In this document: positions 10,568 to 18,303 of the stretch, in pieces | Layout: each line of letters opens with the position of its first letter | Position numbering within the stretch: the first letter of the stretch is position 1 | DNA from: Chara braunii | Lineage: Eukaryota; Streptophyta; Charophyceae; Charales; Characeae | Length of the DNA stretch: 38,881 bases | Direction: 5' to 3' | NCBI GenBank assembly: GCA_003427395.1 | Contig: BFEA01000088.1 | Span: 1,040,022 to 1,078,902, forward strand | The notes under the pieces: model-generated | The model's input: only the letters and a program-made list of their open reading frames with translations | What the model was told of the DNA's origin: nothing | Database searches by the model: none | Made by a program: the position numbers and the translations under genes

Positions 10568-10990
10568 ATGCCTCCCTTCTTCTCTTACACTACCCTCCCT
10601 TACCAACTGACACAGCTCCCCTATCCTATGCGCAACTTCCCCGAGCACCTGGTGGAGCTGACGGACGTTGAGCAGTTGCCGCCCGCTGACAAGGATGCGT
10701 GGGAGCTGCACCGGGCGCTGTATTCGTCGGTGGTGCTGGGCATGTTTACATTCTTCGTGGAGCACGAAATTCATAACGTCGGCGAGTTCCTCTATGTATA
10801 CTACGTCATTGCCAAGCCGAAGCCGCAGCGGAAGGAGGGAACGGTGGCGCTTTACCCTTTCGGGAGAATCGGAACGAATTGCCCGGGGCTCTTACAACTC
10901 ATCCACATCGAGCTGCTGTCCATTGCGCAGGTAATCGCCGCAGAAGAAGAAGACTTGCAGCTCAGACTGCGGACCGCCTCCGCCCCGTGA
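10568..10990 (+). CDS. Accessory ORF B downstream of integrase
   Basis: A 140-residue frame whose ATG abuts the stop of ORF A and lies in the same frame, so the two could be one protein split by a single UAA. Not a recognised family. It shows FPEHLVELTDVEQLPP, a hydrophobic strand-like run (GEFLYVYYVIAKPKP), then a GTVALYP strand and a helical LLQLIHIELLSIAQVI. This strand, turn and helix order parallels ORFs A and C. After its UGA (10988) the frame stays open (AVIPDYLAHEGEFVVDFGH) into the next segment, suggesting a longer ancestral protein. Confidence 0.55.
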   Translation: MPPFFSYTTLPYQLTQLPYPMRNFPEHLVELTDVEQLPPADKDAWELHRALYSSVVLGMFTFFVEHEIHNVGEFLYVYYVIAKPKPQRKEGTVALYPFGRIGTNCPGLLQLIHIELLSIAQVIAAEEEDLQLRLRTASAP

Positions 10991-11572
10991 AGAGCGTATA
11001 ACGCGGCGGTGATACCTGATTACCTGGCGCATGAGGGGGAGTTCGTGGTGGACTTCGGGCACGAAGACAAGCCGCTGTGGCCTCCATCATCATATCCAAA
11101 GCCGACGGCCTTGAAGGCACCGAGAAAGAAAACCGTCCCCAAGCGGCGACGAAGTCCATTGCCGGAAGCTCAGGCCAGTTGGGTGGGGCCTATCGAGGAG
11201 GTTGTCCAGCCTGCGGCGGTGCGCGGAGTCGATCCGGTTCGCGAGAGAAGAGCCACCCTCATCATCGGGCCCCGACTGGGGGAGGACTGCCCCGCCGAAG
11301 AACCGCAGAGGTCCACAGGCCATAGGGAATCGACACCTCAGCGGCCCCGCCTCCCCGATCTCAATAGCCATGGAGTCGGGCCATCAGGCGCAGGGGGGGG
11401 ATTGGGACGAGTTCCATATCCCGCATCCAGACCCCCCCTCCTTGCAGGACCGTTCCGATTTCGCCAACCCCCCCGGGATACCCCGGTCATTGATATTAGC
11501 AGTTCCCCCGAGCCGGACGGTCCATCAAACCGACGTGGATCACATGGTGGAACTGGCCACCATCCGGCTTGA
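10991..11572 (+). CDS. Proline-rich linker ORF with SUMO-interaction-like motif
   Basis: Continues the frame of ORFs A and B after a UGA; the first ATG is at 11009. It begins with about 30 residues that look like the end of domain B, then becomes basic (KKTVPKRRR, a possible nuclear localisation signal) and Pro/Gly/Arg-rich. Near the end it reads PVIDISSSPEPD (Val codon at 11486). This hydrophobic core followed by serines and acids fits a phospho-type SUMO-interaction motif. The coding frame then seems to move into the frame of ORF C around 11500-11540, so an indel is likely. Disordered nuclear linker is the best description. Confidence 0.45.
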   Translation, partial: RAYNAAVIPDYLAHEGEFVVDFGHEDKPLWPPSSYPKPTALKAPRKKTVPKRRRSPLPEAQASWVGPIEEVVQPAAVRGVDPVRERRATLIIGPRLGEDCPAEEPQRSTGHRESTPQRPRLPDLNSHGVGPSGAGGGLGRVPYPASRPPLLAGPFRFRQPPRDTPVIDISSSPEPDGPSNRRGSHGGTGHHPA

Positions 11573-11990
11573 GGCCATCGAGGGGGCGCCACGTCCTGAT
11601 CCGGCATGGGAGGCGTTCTTGCAGCCTCCATTCGACGGATGTATAGCAGCGAGGTTGGTGGGCACGCTCATCTACAAGACCGGCGGGCGGCCCAACATTA
11701 TGTACCATATCCTGGTCTTCACGACAGTTAAGCGGGAGCGGAGGCTGTACACGGAGACCCATCTGGTGCTGACGGGTCCAAGAAATCGGTCGCTGCGACG
11801 ATGGGTCATTCGAGCGATCGCCGATCTCGCGCCACGGGTCCTCTCGCATGTGCCGGGGGCTTTCCTTTACCCCTCCTTTGTCCAGCACGACTTCAATAAA
11901 GTGGAAGTGCCAGCCAACTTGGCCGCGCTCGCGGCGTTCCTCCCTCCTCTTCCTCCCCCTCTCAATCCGGAGATTGATTACTTCCTATGA
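11202..11990 (+). CDS. Accessory ORF C downstream of integrase
   Basis: The reliable part is from about 11540 to the stop at 11990; upstream of that the frame is probably a shadow of the linker ORF. It reads HMVELATIRLEAIEG, then FDGCIAARLVGTLIY, NIMYHILVFTTVK, THLVLTGPRN and the helix LRRWVIRAIADLAPRVL. The Pro-rich tail is LPPLPPPLNPEIDYFL. The strand-turn-helix block and the tail parallel ORF A. It is the last coding segment before the 3' non-coding region. Not a recognised family; function unknown. Confidence 0.55.
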   Translation: MSSLRRCAESIRFAREEPPSSSGPDWGRTAPPKNRRGPQAIGNRHLSGPASPISIAMESGHQAQGGDWDEFHIPHPDPPSLQDRSDFANPPGIPRSLILAVPPSRTVHQTDVDHMVELATIRLEAIEGAPRPDPAWEAFLQPPFDGCIAARLVGTLIYKTGGRPNIMYHILVFTTVKRERRLYTETHLVLTGPRNRSLRRWVIRAIADLAPRVLSHVPGAFLYPSFVQHDFNKVEVPANLAALAAFLPPLPPPLNPEIDYFL

Positions 11991-12100
11991 TCATCTCCAC
12001 CACCACCTCTTTCTTTGTCTTCTTCTTTTCCGGATCTAAAGCTCACGCAATGATACGCGCTGTATATCTCCATAAAAAAAAACAAAAATTCAGTTACTTA

Positions 12101-12140
12101 CCGATCGGGCCAGCTGACGATCAAGGGGTCGCCCGATCGG
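12101..12140 (+). other. Hairpin 1 of a tandem pair
   Basis: CCGATCGGGC (12101-12110) pairs perfectly with GCCCGATCGG (12131-12140) across a 20-base loop starting CAGCTGACGAT. It lies in the 3' non-coding part of the Gypsy element. Confidence 0.75.
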
Positions 12141-12198
12141 ATGTATATTATGGGAGGAGGCAATGGAGGATGCAGAATGCATCCACGTAGATTAGGAA

Positions 12199-12240
12199 GA
12201 TGATCGGGCCAGCTGACGATGAAGAGGCCGCCCGATCATC
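12199..12240 (+). other. Hairpin 2 of a tandem pair
   Basis: GATGATCGGGC (12199-12209) pairs perfectly with GCCCGATCATC (12230-12240). The 20-base loop closely matches that of hairpin 1. Two base pairs of the stem differ from hairpin 1 on both sides in a compensating way, which points to selection on the RNA or DNA fold. Confidence 0.75.
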
Positions 12241-12580
12241 CAAGATATGATGACATCAGCAGTCGGGAGACTGCTAATTTTTCAGAACCCCCTGCGTATC
12301 ACAGATGTGATAAGCTCAGACCCGTACCGCGCGGCTTGCCGTATCCCTGAGGAAAAATCCCGCGGAAGCCCTGAATTACGAACGCGGACAAACAGGGGTT
12401 TTTCTTTCTTTTTGCTTTTGTTTTCTTTTTGAAACGACTTTTTCATTTTTTCTGGTTAATAACTCCCGCGCGGGCGAATAGCGGCCGCGGTATGAAAACC
12501 AAGAAACGGTTTCGGTGGGGACTTTTTGAATTTTTGCGCGCGCACGTCTAAGCTCCGACTTCTTCGCGCGTCTCGCACCC

Positions 12581-12823
12581 CCGTTTCTTGCTTTGCATCC
12601 CCGCGCCATCTTCCCTTCTTGCTGCGCGCGTTTCCCCCATGCAGGACTCTTCGTCTTCCCCTCCGCCCAGCTCGATCCTTACCCCATCTTCTCTGCGAAG
12701 TGATTGGCCGCGCAGTTGGGATGCTCGGATCAATGTGGAGAGCGGGAAACCGCGCACCACTTGAATGAACACCCCAATCACGTAGGACCATGCAATCCTG
12801 CGGGTCGAACCCTCTAACTCCCC
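12581..12823 (+). repeat. 243-bp segment present only in the right LTR
   Basis: Both LTRs read CGTCTCGCACCC, then the left continues at once with ACATTTCTCC while the right does so only after 243 bases. The insert starts and ends in short C runs and has no terminal inverted repeats. It is either an insertion here or a deletion in the left LTR through C-run microhomology. Confidence 0.7.
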
Positions 12824-13102
12824 ACATTTCTCCTGTCCTACTCATCTACACCCTGCGCTGCCCGCAACTCGCGCTGACAACCCGCCGCCTCCCTCGCTAT
12901 AAATTCGCGCAACCCTCTCCTCTCTCTCTCTTTGATCTCGGCTGCAATGCTGTGCGAGCTATGCTCGAAGTCCGCGGCACCGAACAGGCTCGACGAGCCC
13001 AAGGACGGGCGGAGTGACGACGCGGGGTGGTCCCGCTATAGACTCGGGGCCAAGCAGTCGGAGGGACTGAGCAGTGGTGGGGATTGGACGCCGGCCGCGG
13101 CA

Positions 13103-13292
13103 GGGCCTTGTGGCTATGGTGGTCGGTGGTCTTGGGAAGTTTTGAAGGTTGCGCCTGGGGGCGGCAGTTAATTGAGAATTTTCGTGTACAAGAAGGANGG
13201 GCCTTGTGGCTATGGTGGTCGGTGGTCTTGGGAAGTTTTGAAGGTTGCGCCTGGGGGCGGCAGTTAATTGAGAATTTTCGTGTACAAGAAGG
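13103..13292 (+). repeat. 94-bp tandem duplication joined at an N
   Basis: The block 13103-13196 is repeated at 13199-13292 with an N at 13198 at the join. The left LTR has this block once. The N at the join indicates contig merging without overlap collapse, not biology. Confidence 0.8.
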
Positions 13293-14855
13293 ACTCGCTT
13301 TTATCTCCATTGCTGCCGCTTTTGTCTATNCATGATGCGTGTGTGAGGCCCCGAGTAATGGGAAGCTTGTTGTGCGCATGAGTGATGTCGAAGGTCTATG
13401 GATGATTGGATGTCCTGTCAAGGGTTGTTGATTGCATGCATGTATGTTTGTATGTACTTGTCCGGGCGGGGACGGGGGAACTGAACTGGAGGACCGTCTG
13501 CTTAGGAGTATGAGTGTGTTAATCNCGTTGTTCCCCTCCCTTCCGCGGCCCTTCCTGCGNGCATGCGCAGTCTCGGTGTAACTCACTCTCTCTCTCTTCC
13601 TCTCTCTCGCCTTTCCTTTTTGAACGGGTAGTCATCGCTTTTGAACTTCTCGTCCCCGCACCGGTGACGTCAACCGCCTGCGTCCGCGCGCGCGGTCGAC
13701 GCCCCCGCGACGGGGAAGAGAACTTAGATTTCCTCATCTTCTCCCGGCGCACTAACCTTGAGAGAGAAGGATTACAACGAGTGTTGTATGGAGACGGTGT
13801 TGGTACGGAGGACCGGGAGCGTGGGGTATGGCCCGTGTTCATCGCCTACCTCCGATCGTCCCATCTCGCTACCAGCCTTTCCCATCGCAGATGACGAGGG
13901 CGTCTACTGTGATGCGGATGTACGGCGCGCTTTGAGTCGAACGGAGCAAGTCTGTTGGCGAGACCCGCCCCGGGCGTTCAATATCAGGGGAGACGGGTTT
14001 GTCTTAATTGATCGCTTTGATTGACTTTAATATTGCCTTACACGGGTTTGACGGTGTTGCCTTGGTCGGCCGCTCACGCCACGTGGCGACCGCAGTTTGA
14101 TTGTCGCTGGTGTCGCCAGGGGGACTCGTGTTCTTGGCGACGATTGGTCCTGGGTTACAAGGGAGCGACACGTTTCCTTGAGCTCTCCCGTGATGCAGGG
14201 GTGCTGCCCGCGCAATTTCGAATTCGGATGCCGACGAGTCCTCCCGCCGCTTCACCCTCTCGGAAACTTCCGCGCGGACTTTGCGAGTCCGACGCCGAGG
14301 CTTGAAGGCCTTGAACCCACCACCTATCCCTCAAACCCATGACGGCCGGAGTTTCCGTCTTCTGCCGCCATGGCCCTCTCCCCTTGATGACTTTTTCAGT
14401 CTTGATGCACGGCGGCCGTTCATTTTTGCGGAAATCCTTCTGATTTTAGCGTTCCGAAGTGACCCGACCCCCCCCCCCGCGGGACTTCGCGACGACAGTT
14501 CGACTTCGGGGTAACCTCTGGCACAAAACGAGAGCCTCCCGTTCTGTCCGGGAGACTCCACCCCTACGACCAAAAATCCTCGGCCACGCCCCTCCTAGAA
14601 CTCTGATCGGCGGCCCAGTACGGGAAGCCGCGAGGGGGCGTGAGGTTGCGTATCACAGACAAGGGTTGGGGTTATATTGCACAGGTGGGGAGGGTTGTAC
14701 TGATGTGGGTAATCTGGGTTGATCGGATCGACCAGCGGTTCCGAGGTAAGAGTATGTCTGACATCTAGGCAGAAAGATTATTCAAATCACTGCTGAGGAC
14801 CGAGGTGCGAGCAGACTGGCGAAGAAAGGCAGGCTGTGGCCGCAATGGGCTGTAG

Positions 14856-15062
14856 TTAAACCACCAGTACCTGGCCCAGCTATCGGCCGCGGCGCTTCCC
14901 GTATACGCGCGGCGCCATTTGGGCTTCGGCCTGCCGGACCGCATTGGCTGGAGGCCGCAGGCAAAACGAAAAAGAAAATTGCGACGGCGGTTCGGCAGGA
15001 CTTGGCGCGCAGCGTGCTGGGAGGCTCGGATTCAATAGCTGAGCGAGGTACTGGTGGTTTAA
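14856..15062. mobile_element. 207-bp foldback MITE with TTAA ends
   Basis: The left end TTAAACCACCAGTACCT (14856) and the reverse complement of the right end (to 15062) agree over about 28 bases with two mismatches, extending through an AGCTAT block. Both termini are TTAA, the target duplicated by piggyBac-type transposases. The interior is GC-rich and non-coding. Transposase family is inferred only from the TTAA. Confidence 0.65.
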
Positions 15063-15540
15063 GGATAGTAGAGGAGGTAAGGTAAGCATAATTAGAGGGG
15101 GTATGCTAGTTTGATGGATTGTGTGGTTTGAGGCCTTGTGTTTTTTTTTTTTTTTTACGAACCAGGGCACTCGGTTCGGGGCAAGGGCCGCAGGAGGTCA
15201 TTAGGAAGAAGAGGGCCAGGGCCATACGAAACTTGGTTCCATTCGGTCATAGTAGACTGACGTCGGGCCGTGTTAGGCCTGTTCGTAGTAGGTTAGGTTA
15301 GAATAGGCTGTTAGCTAGATTGCTCTCTCTACGTACAGTATTAAGGTAGTAAGATAATAAATGTGTAATCCGGATACGTGAAGTATTGTTATGGGGAACA
15401 AATGAGGGTTTCGCTCACATGGATATTCAGACTGGTTCAATGGTTCGAATGTTGTAGGAATGGGAAGTCGGTAGGCGTGAGCCTGTAAGCTAAGCTGGCT
15501 GATGCTGTCAGTATCTTCCGGGTTGAATTGTGAGGTCCCC
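15063..15540. other. Unassigned sequence
   Basis: No gene is seen. It holds a T run at about 15141-15156 followed directly by ACGAACCAGGGCACTCGGTTC, a 21-mer with one mismatch to the reverse strand at 25760-25780. The remainder has no visible structure. Confidence 0.5.
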
Positions 15541-15569
15541 GGTCTCGATGTTACATTTCGGGGAAAATT

Positions 15570-15785
15570 TCAAAATGCCCCTGAAGTTTCGATTAGTTTG
15601 CGGTATGCCCCTCTGACGGCCGACTTACTCTGTCGTGCCCCTGGGGCCTCTGAAGTTTTCCGCAGGCCCCTGTCAGCATGGGGCATAACTTTCCACGATG
15701 CCCTTACTGGACCGCTGCTGGCGTTTCGTCGGTCCATCCTCGAAATGCCCTCACGAGGGGCATGCATCTTTCCGTGACGCCCTTG
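15570..15785. repeat. Degenerate minisatellite, about 30-bp period
   Basis: The motif TGCCCCT or TGCCCT recurs with its C run at 15578, 15608, 15638, 15667, 15701, 15748 and 15780. The first four spacings are 29-30 bases. CTGAAGTTT also recurs (15582 and 15650 regions). Units are diverged, so the array is old. Confidence 0.55.
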
Positions 15786-15974
15786 CCGCAGTGGCAGCAG
15801 GAATTCGAATTTGAAGTGGTCGGTTTTTGACGCTCCGCCATGAAAAATGGTGCAGCAGTCAGTCTCGTCACGTTCGCTGGTTGGAGTTGGCATTCGACTT
15901 CACCTCCTTCGAGTTTGCCGCGTCGGGGATCGCTGAGTTGGAGTTTGTTGGCCTACTGTGCGACGGTGAGCGCA

Positions 15975-16335
15975 NNNNNNNNNNNNNNNNNNNNNNNNNN
16001 NNNNNNNNNNNNNNNNNNNNNNNNNNNNNNNNNNNNNNNNNNNNNNNNNNNNNNNNNNNNNNNNNNNNNNNNNNNNNNNNNNNNNNNNNNNNNNNNNNNN
16101 NNNNNNNNNNNNNNNNNNNNNNNNNNNNNNNNNNNNNNNNNNNNNNNNNNNNNNNNNNNNNNNNNNNNNNNNNNNNNNNNNNNNNNNNNNNNNNNNNNNN
16201 NNNNNNNNNNNNNNNNNNNNNNNNNNNNNNNNNNNNNNNNNNNNNNNNNNNNNNNNNNNNNNNNNNNNNNNNNNNNNNNNNNNNNNNNNNNNNNNNNNNN
16301 NNNNNNNNNNNNNNNNNNNNNNNNNNNNNNNNNNN
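15975..16335. other. Assembly gap (361 N)
   Basis: A run of undetermined bases. The flanking sequences need not be adjacent in the genome. Confidence 1.
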
Positions 16336-16437
16336 AGAAGGTGCTGCTCCCCACCAATAGATGGAGCCTCCCCGGGAGTGCTAGCAGTGTCTGCTCTTAC
16401 CAGCACCCTTAGCACCCGCTCGGGCTGTTCCCTGTAT
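16336..16437 (+). repeat. Structured SINE-like module, copy a
   Basis: Begins right at the gap edge. It carries a GCTCC/GGAGC hairpin around CCACCAATAGAT, then CTCCCCGGGAG, TGCTAGCA and the outer stem GGTGCT/AGCACC, followed by CTCGGGCTGTTCC and a short A run. Nearly identical to the copies at 16525 and 25381. Confidence 0.7.
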
Positions 16438-16499
16438 AAAAAAAGTCTCAGCTCGGCCATAGTGTGGCGATGAGATGTTATGATCCGATGGCAGGGAGT

Positions 16500-16526
16500 C
16501 TGTCTCTTATACACATCTAGATGTGT
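16500..16526. other. Partial Nextera mate-pair junction (sequencing artefact)
   Basis: CTGTCTCTTATACACATCT, the reverse complement of the 19-base Tn5 mosaic end, is followed by the first 8 bases of the forward mosaic end. This is 27 of the 38 bases of the library junction adapter. Confidence 0.95.
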
Positions 16527-16634
16527 GCTGCTCCCCACCAATAGATGGAGCCTCCCCGGGAGTGCTAGCAGTGTCTGCTCTTACCAGCACCCTTAGCACC
16601 CGCTCGGGTTGTTTTTTTGAAAAAAAAAAAAAAA
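16525..16634 (+). repeat. Structured SINE-like module, copy b, with A tail
   Basis: Same module as copy a, starting at the adapter edge and ending in GGGTTGTTTTTTTG and A15 (16620-16634). It sits between two adapter junctions, so its genomic location is unreliable. Confidence 0.7.
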
Positions 16635-16643
16635 GGGACGATG

Positions 16644-16681
16644 CTGTCTCTTATACACATCTAGATGTGTATAAGAGACAG
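16644..16681. other. Complete Nextera mate-pair junction (sequencing artefact)
   Basis: The 19-base mosaic end and its reverse complement are fused head to head (38 bases), the circularisation junction of Nextera mate-pair libraries. Its reverse-strand translation gives YTHLDVYKRQ, a well-known contaminant peptide. Confidence 0.98.
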
Positions 16682-17335
16682 TAATAATAATGTGGAAAAA
16701 ACAAGACCTCAGAGGGAGGTATATCTTTCCATGTTTTTGTCTATGATACGGGGTCCATTTTGCACATTCCGGCCGGAGTAGTGCGAGGCCCACAGTTTAT
16801 GAACCCCCAACCTGAACACTCGGTTGCCTTCAGTCACGGTAGACAGGCAGGGGGAAGCTTGTGGAGGGAGTGTATAGGACTTTCCACCGTGTCTTAATCT
16901 GAGACACTCTGTCGTTTTAGACAGAAAGTACAGATAGACGTATAGAATCAGTCTCTGCATCTAGCATGTAGCTGCATTTAAAACACTACTAGTTAGGGGC
17001 TCGCATCCTCAGGATTAGTAGATTAGCATAATAATTTCTTTTATTTTTTTCGTGGAACCCCAGGATTTTTGGTTGTTTGGCTTTGTTGGCCGTGGAGGCA
17101 AGTTTATTGGGGGGTCCCTTCTTCCGTTTACCTTTTTGTTGTTTGTTTGGCTTTTCAGGCCCTGGTGGCATTAGCTCTTTTGTGTACTAGCAGGGCTGTG
17201 GACCTTCAGGGCAGCGGTCTGGAGTTGGCCATTTCTGTCCCTAGATCTCCTCCCAATCCCTGCACACGTGTTACGTGCATATGACTTGTTGGTTCCAGGT
17301 TTCTCTCCGGGTTGTTTTGTACGAGGGATTCCCGG
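16682..17335. other. Unassigned sequence after the adapter junction
   Basis: No gene, RNA or repeat structure is recognised. Its link to the left side is artificial because of the adapter at 16644-16681. Confidence 0.5.
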
Positions 17336-17408
17336 TTTCATGATCAAATTTTATAATGGAAGCCCTCAGGGCCCCTGAGGGCTTCCATTATAAAATTTGA
17401 TCATGAAA
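17336..17408. repeat. Perfect 35-bp inverted repeat, 3-base loop
   Basis: The left arm 17336-17370 and right arm 17374-17408 are exact reverse complements around GCC. The near-zero loop suggests either a cruciform-forming palindrome or a chimeric or inverted read junction. Confidence 0.85.
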
Positions 17409-17735
17409 AAAAAAAAGTTTATGAACCCCAGTGGGAAGCTCCACGTTTTTGGACAGATACACCGCCATATGGGCCTCAGTGGAGCAGTGGAGCTAGGCCC
17501 ATATACCGCCATATCCCACTGGGAAGCTCCACGTTTTTTTTTCGATCATGAAAAAAAAAAAAAAAAAAAAAAAAAGTTTATGAACCCCAGTGGGAAGCTC
17601 CACGTTTTTGGCGGTATATGGGCCTAGCTCCACTGCTCACTCACCAAATGAGCAAAATCAGAAAGAAGCTTCCGCTGGAACATGGACAGATACACCGCCA
17701 TATTTTTTTTTCGTTTTTTGTGCATGTGACGAGTA
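17409..17735. repeat. Shuffled direct and inverted repeats with A runs
   Basis: GTTTATGAACCCCAGTGGGA (start of a 33-base block) occurs near 17415 and 17575, with CCACTGGGAAGCTCCACG again near 17516. A segment starting AGTGGAGCTAGGCCCATATA (about 17490) recurs inverted near 17612-17636. CACCGCCATAT recurs near 17460 and 17695. A runs of 11-25 separate the blocks. This is either a nested rearrangement of a small element or an assembly chimera. Confidence 0.6.
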
Positions 17736-17849
17736 GTGGACCCAGGCCCTATAATGCGCACGCACAACAACGGCATGCTACGACGGCTCGGGCACATGAG
17801 GCCATGACAGTGACAGCAAGGGAACTCGAGCCGGAGAATATGCTTGTAA

Positions 17850-17915
17850 CGGAATATGCTGAAAACCGGGGGCTGGGTCCCACGGAATATGCTGAAAACC
17901 AGGGTCCAGGTCCCA
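17850..17915. repeat. Two tandem 33-bp units
   Basis: CGGAATATGCTGAAAACC begins each of two 33-base units (17850 and 17883), which end in GGTCCCA. A partial third unit lies just upstream (GGAGAATATGCTTGTAAC). Confidence 0.65.
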
Positions 17916-18069
17916 CTAGAAGCGTTGAGTTTCCTCAACGCACGAATCTGGTCGTGTTTGTGGAGCTGTGCAGAGAATATCGTTGAGTTGAGTTTCCTCA
18001 ACGGCACGTCTCCACAAACACGTCCAGATTCGGGCATTGAGAAAACTCAACGCTGCTAATGGGACCTGG
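17906..18069. mobile_element. 164-bp foldback MITE
   Basis: The left arm (17906-17966) and right arm (about 18006-18069) are inverted copies over about 60 bases. They share the end CCAGGTCCCA, then GCGTTGAGTTT, and an inner GAATCTGG..GTGTTTGTGGAG block. The arms fill most of the element, so it would fold into one long hairpin. No coding capacity. Confidence 0.7.
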
Positions 18070-18243
18070 CATCAGTAGCCTGGGCAGGAATCTGGACGTG
18101 TTTATGGAAAATCGCCTTGAGTTTTATGAACCGCACATCTCCACAAACACGTTGAGTTTTCTCAACCGCACATCTCCACAAGCACGTCCAGATACAGTTA
18201 CGGGCGTCCAGGAAACTCAACGTTGCTAGTGGGACTTGGCCCC
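18070..18243. mobile_element. Rearranged relative of the foldback MITE
   Basis: Contains GAATCTGGACGTGTTTATGG (18088) and two copies of a CCGCACATCTCCACAA block. It ends at 18231-18243 in GGGACTTGGCCCC, the inverse of the family terminus. A partly duplicated or nested copy next to the 17906 element. Confidence 0.55.
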
Positions 18244-18303
18244 GAGCTGGTCCTTCCGGAGGTCTGTTAAAATTGGAGTTGGAGGAACAGAACTTTTTAT
18301 TTT

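Larger units (their letters stand above)
1979..14646 (+). mobile_element. Ty3/Gypsy LTR retrotransposon (composite, degenerate)
   Basis: Two related long terminal repeats (1979-3981 and 12306-14646) bracket a primer-binding site and, in order, gag, aspartic protease, reverse transcriptase, RNase H and integrase. RT before integrase is the Ty3/Gypsy order. Three extra ORFs follow integrase. LTRs above 2 kb and extra 3' ORFs recall the plant Tat/Athila groups, but no chromodomain is evident and the lineage is not assigned. I see no polypurine tract directly upstream of the right LTR, and the sequences flanking the outer ends do not match. The right LTR may therefore be a separate solo LTR rather than the true 3' partner. 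Confidence 0.85.
12306..14646 (+). repeat. Right LTR copy (possibly a solo LTR)
   Basis: Starts with the same TGTGATAAGCTCAG as the left LTR and ends with the same GCGTGAGGT. It carries a 243-bp extra segment (12581-12823), an artefactual 94-bp duplication around the N at 13198, and a 5-bp deletion near 14022. A TATA box is at 12898-12904. It is flanked on both sides by the 13-mer TGCGTATCACAGA (12293-12305 and 14647-14659). Confidence 0.82.

Noticed and set aside
12804-12823. GGTTCGACCC-like tRNA B box on the minus strand inside the LTR insert
   Set aside because: No A box or cloverleaf can be drawn at the right distance.
15827-16541. Long ORFs across the N gap
   Set aside because: They consist mainly of undetermined residues and adapter sequence.
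16593-16793. Minus-strand ORF containing YTHLDVYKRQ
   Set aside because: This peptide is the translation of the Nextera junction adapter.
17850-18240. Possible CRISPR-like array of spaced repeats
   Set aside because: Repeats are inverted, uneven in spacing and part of foldback elements; the genome is eukaryotic.
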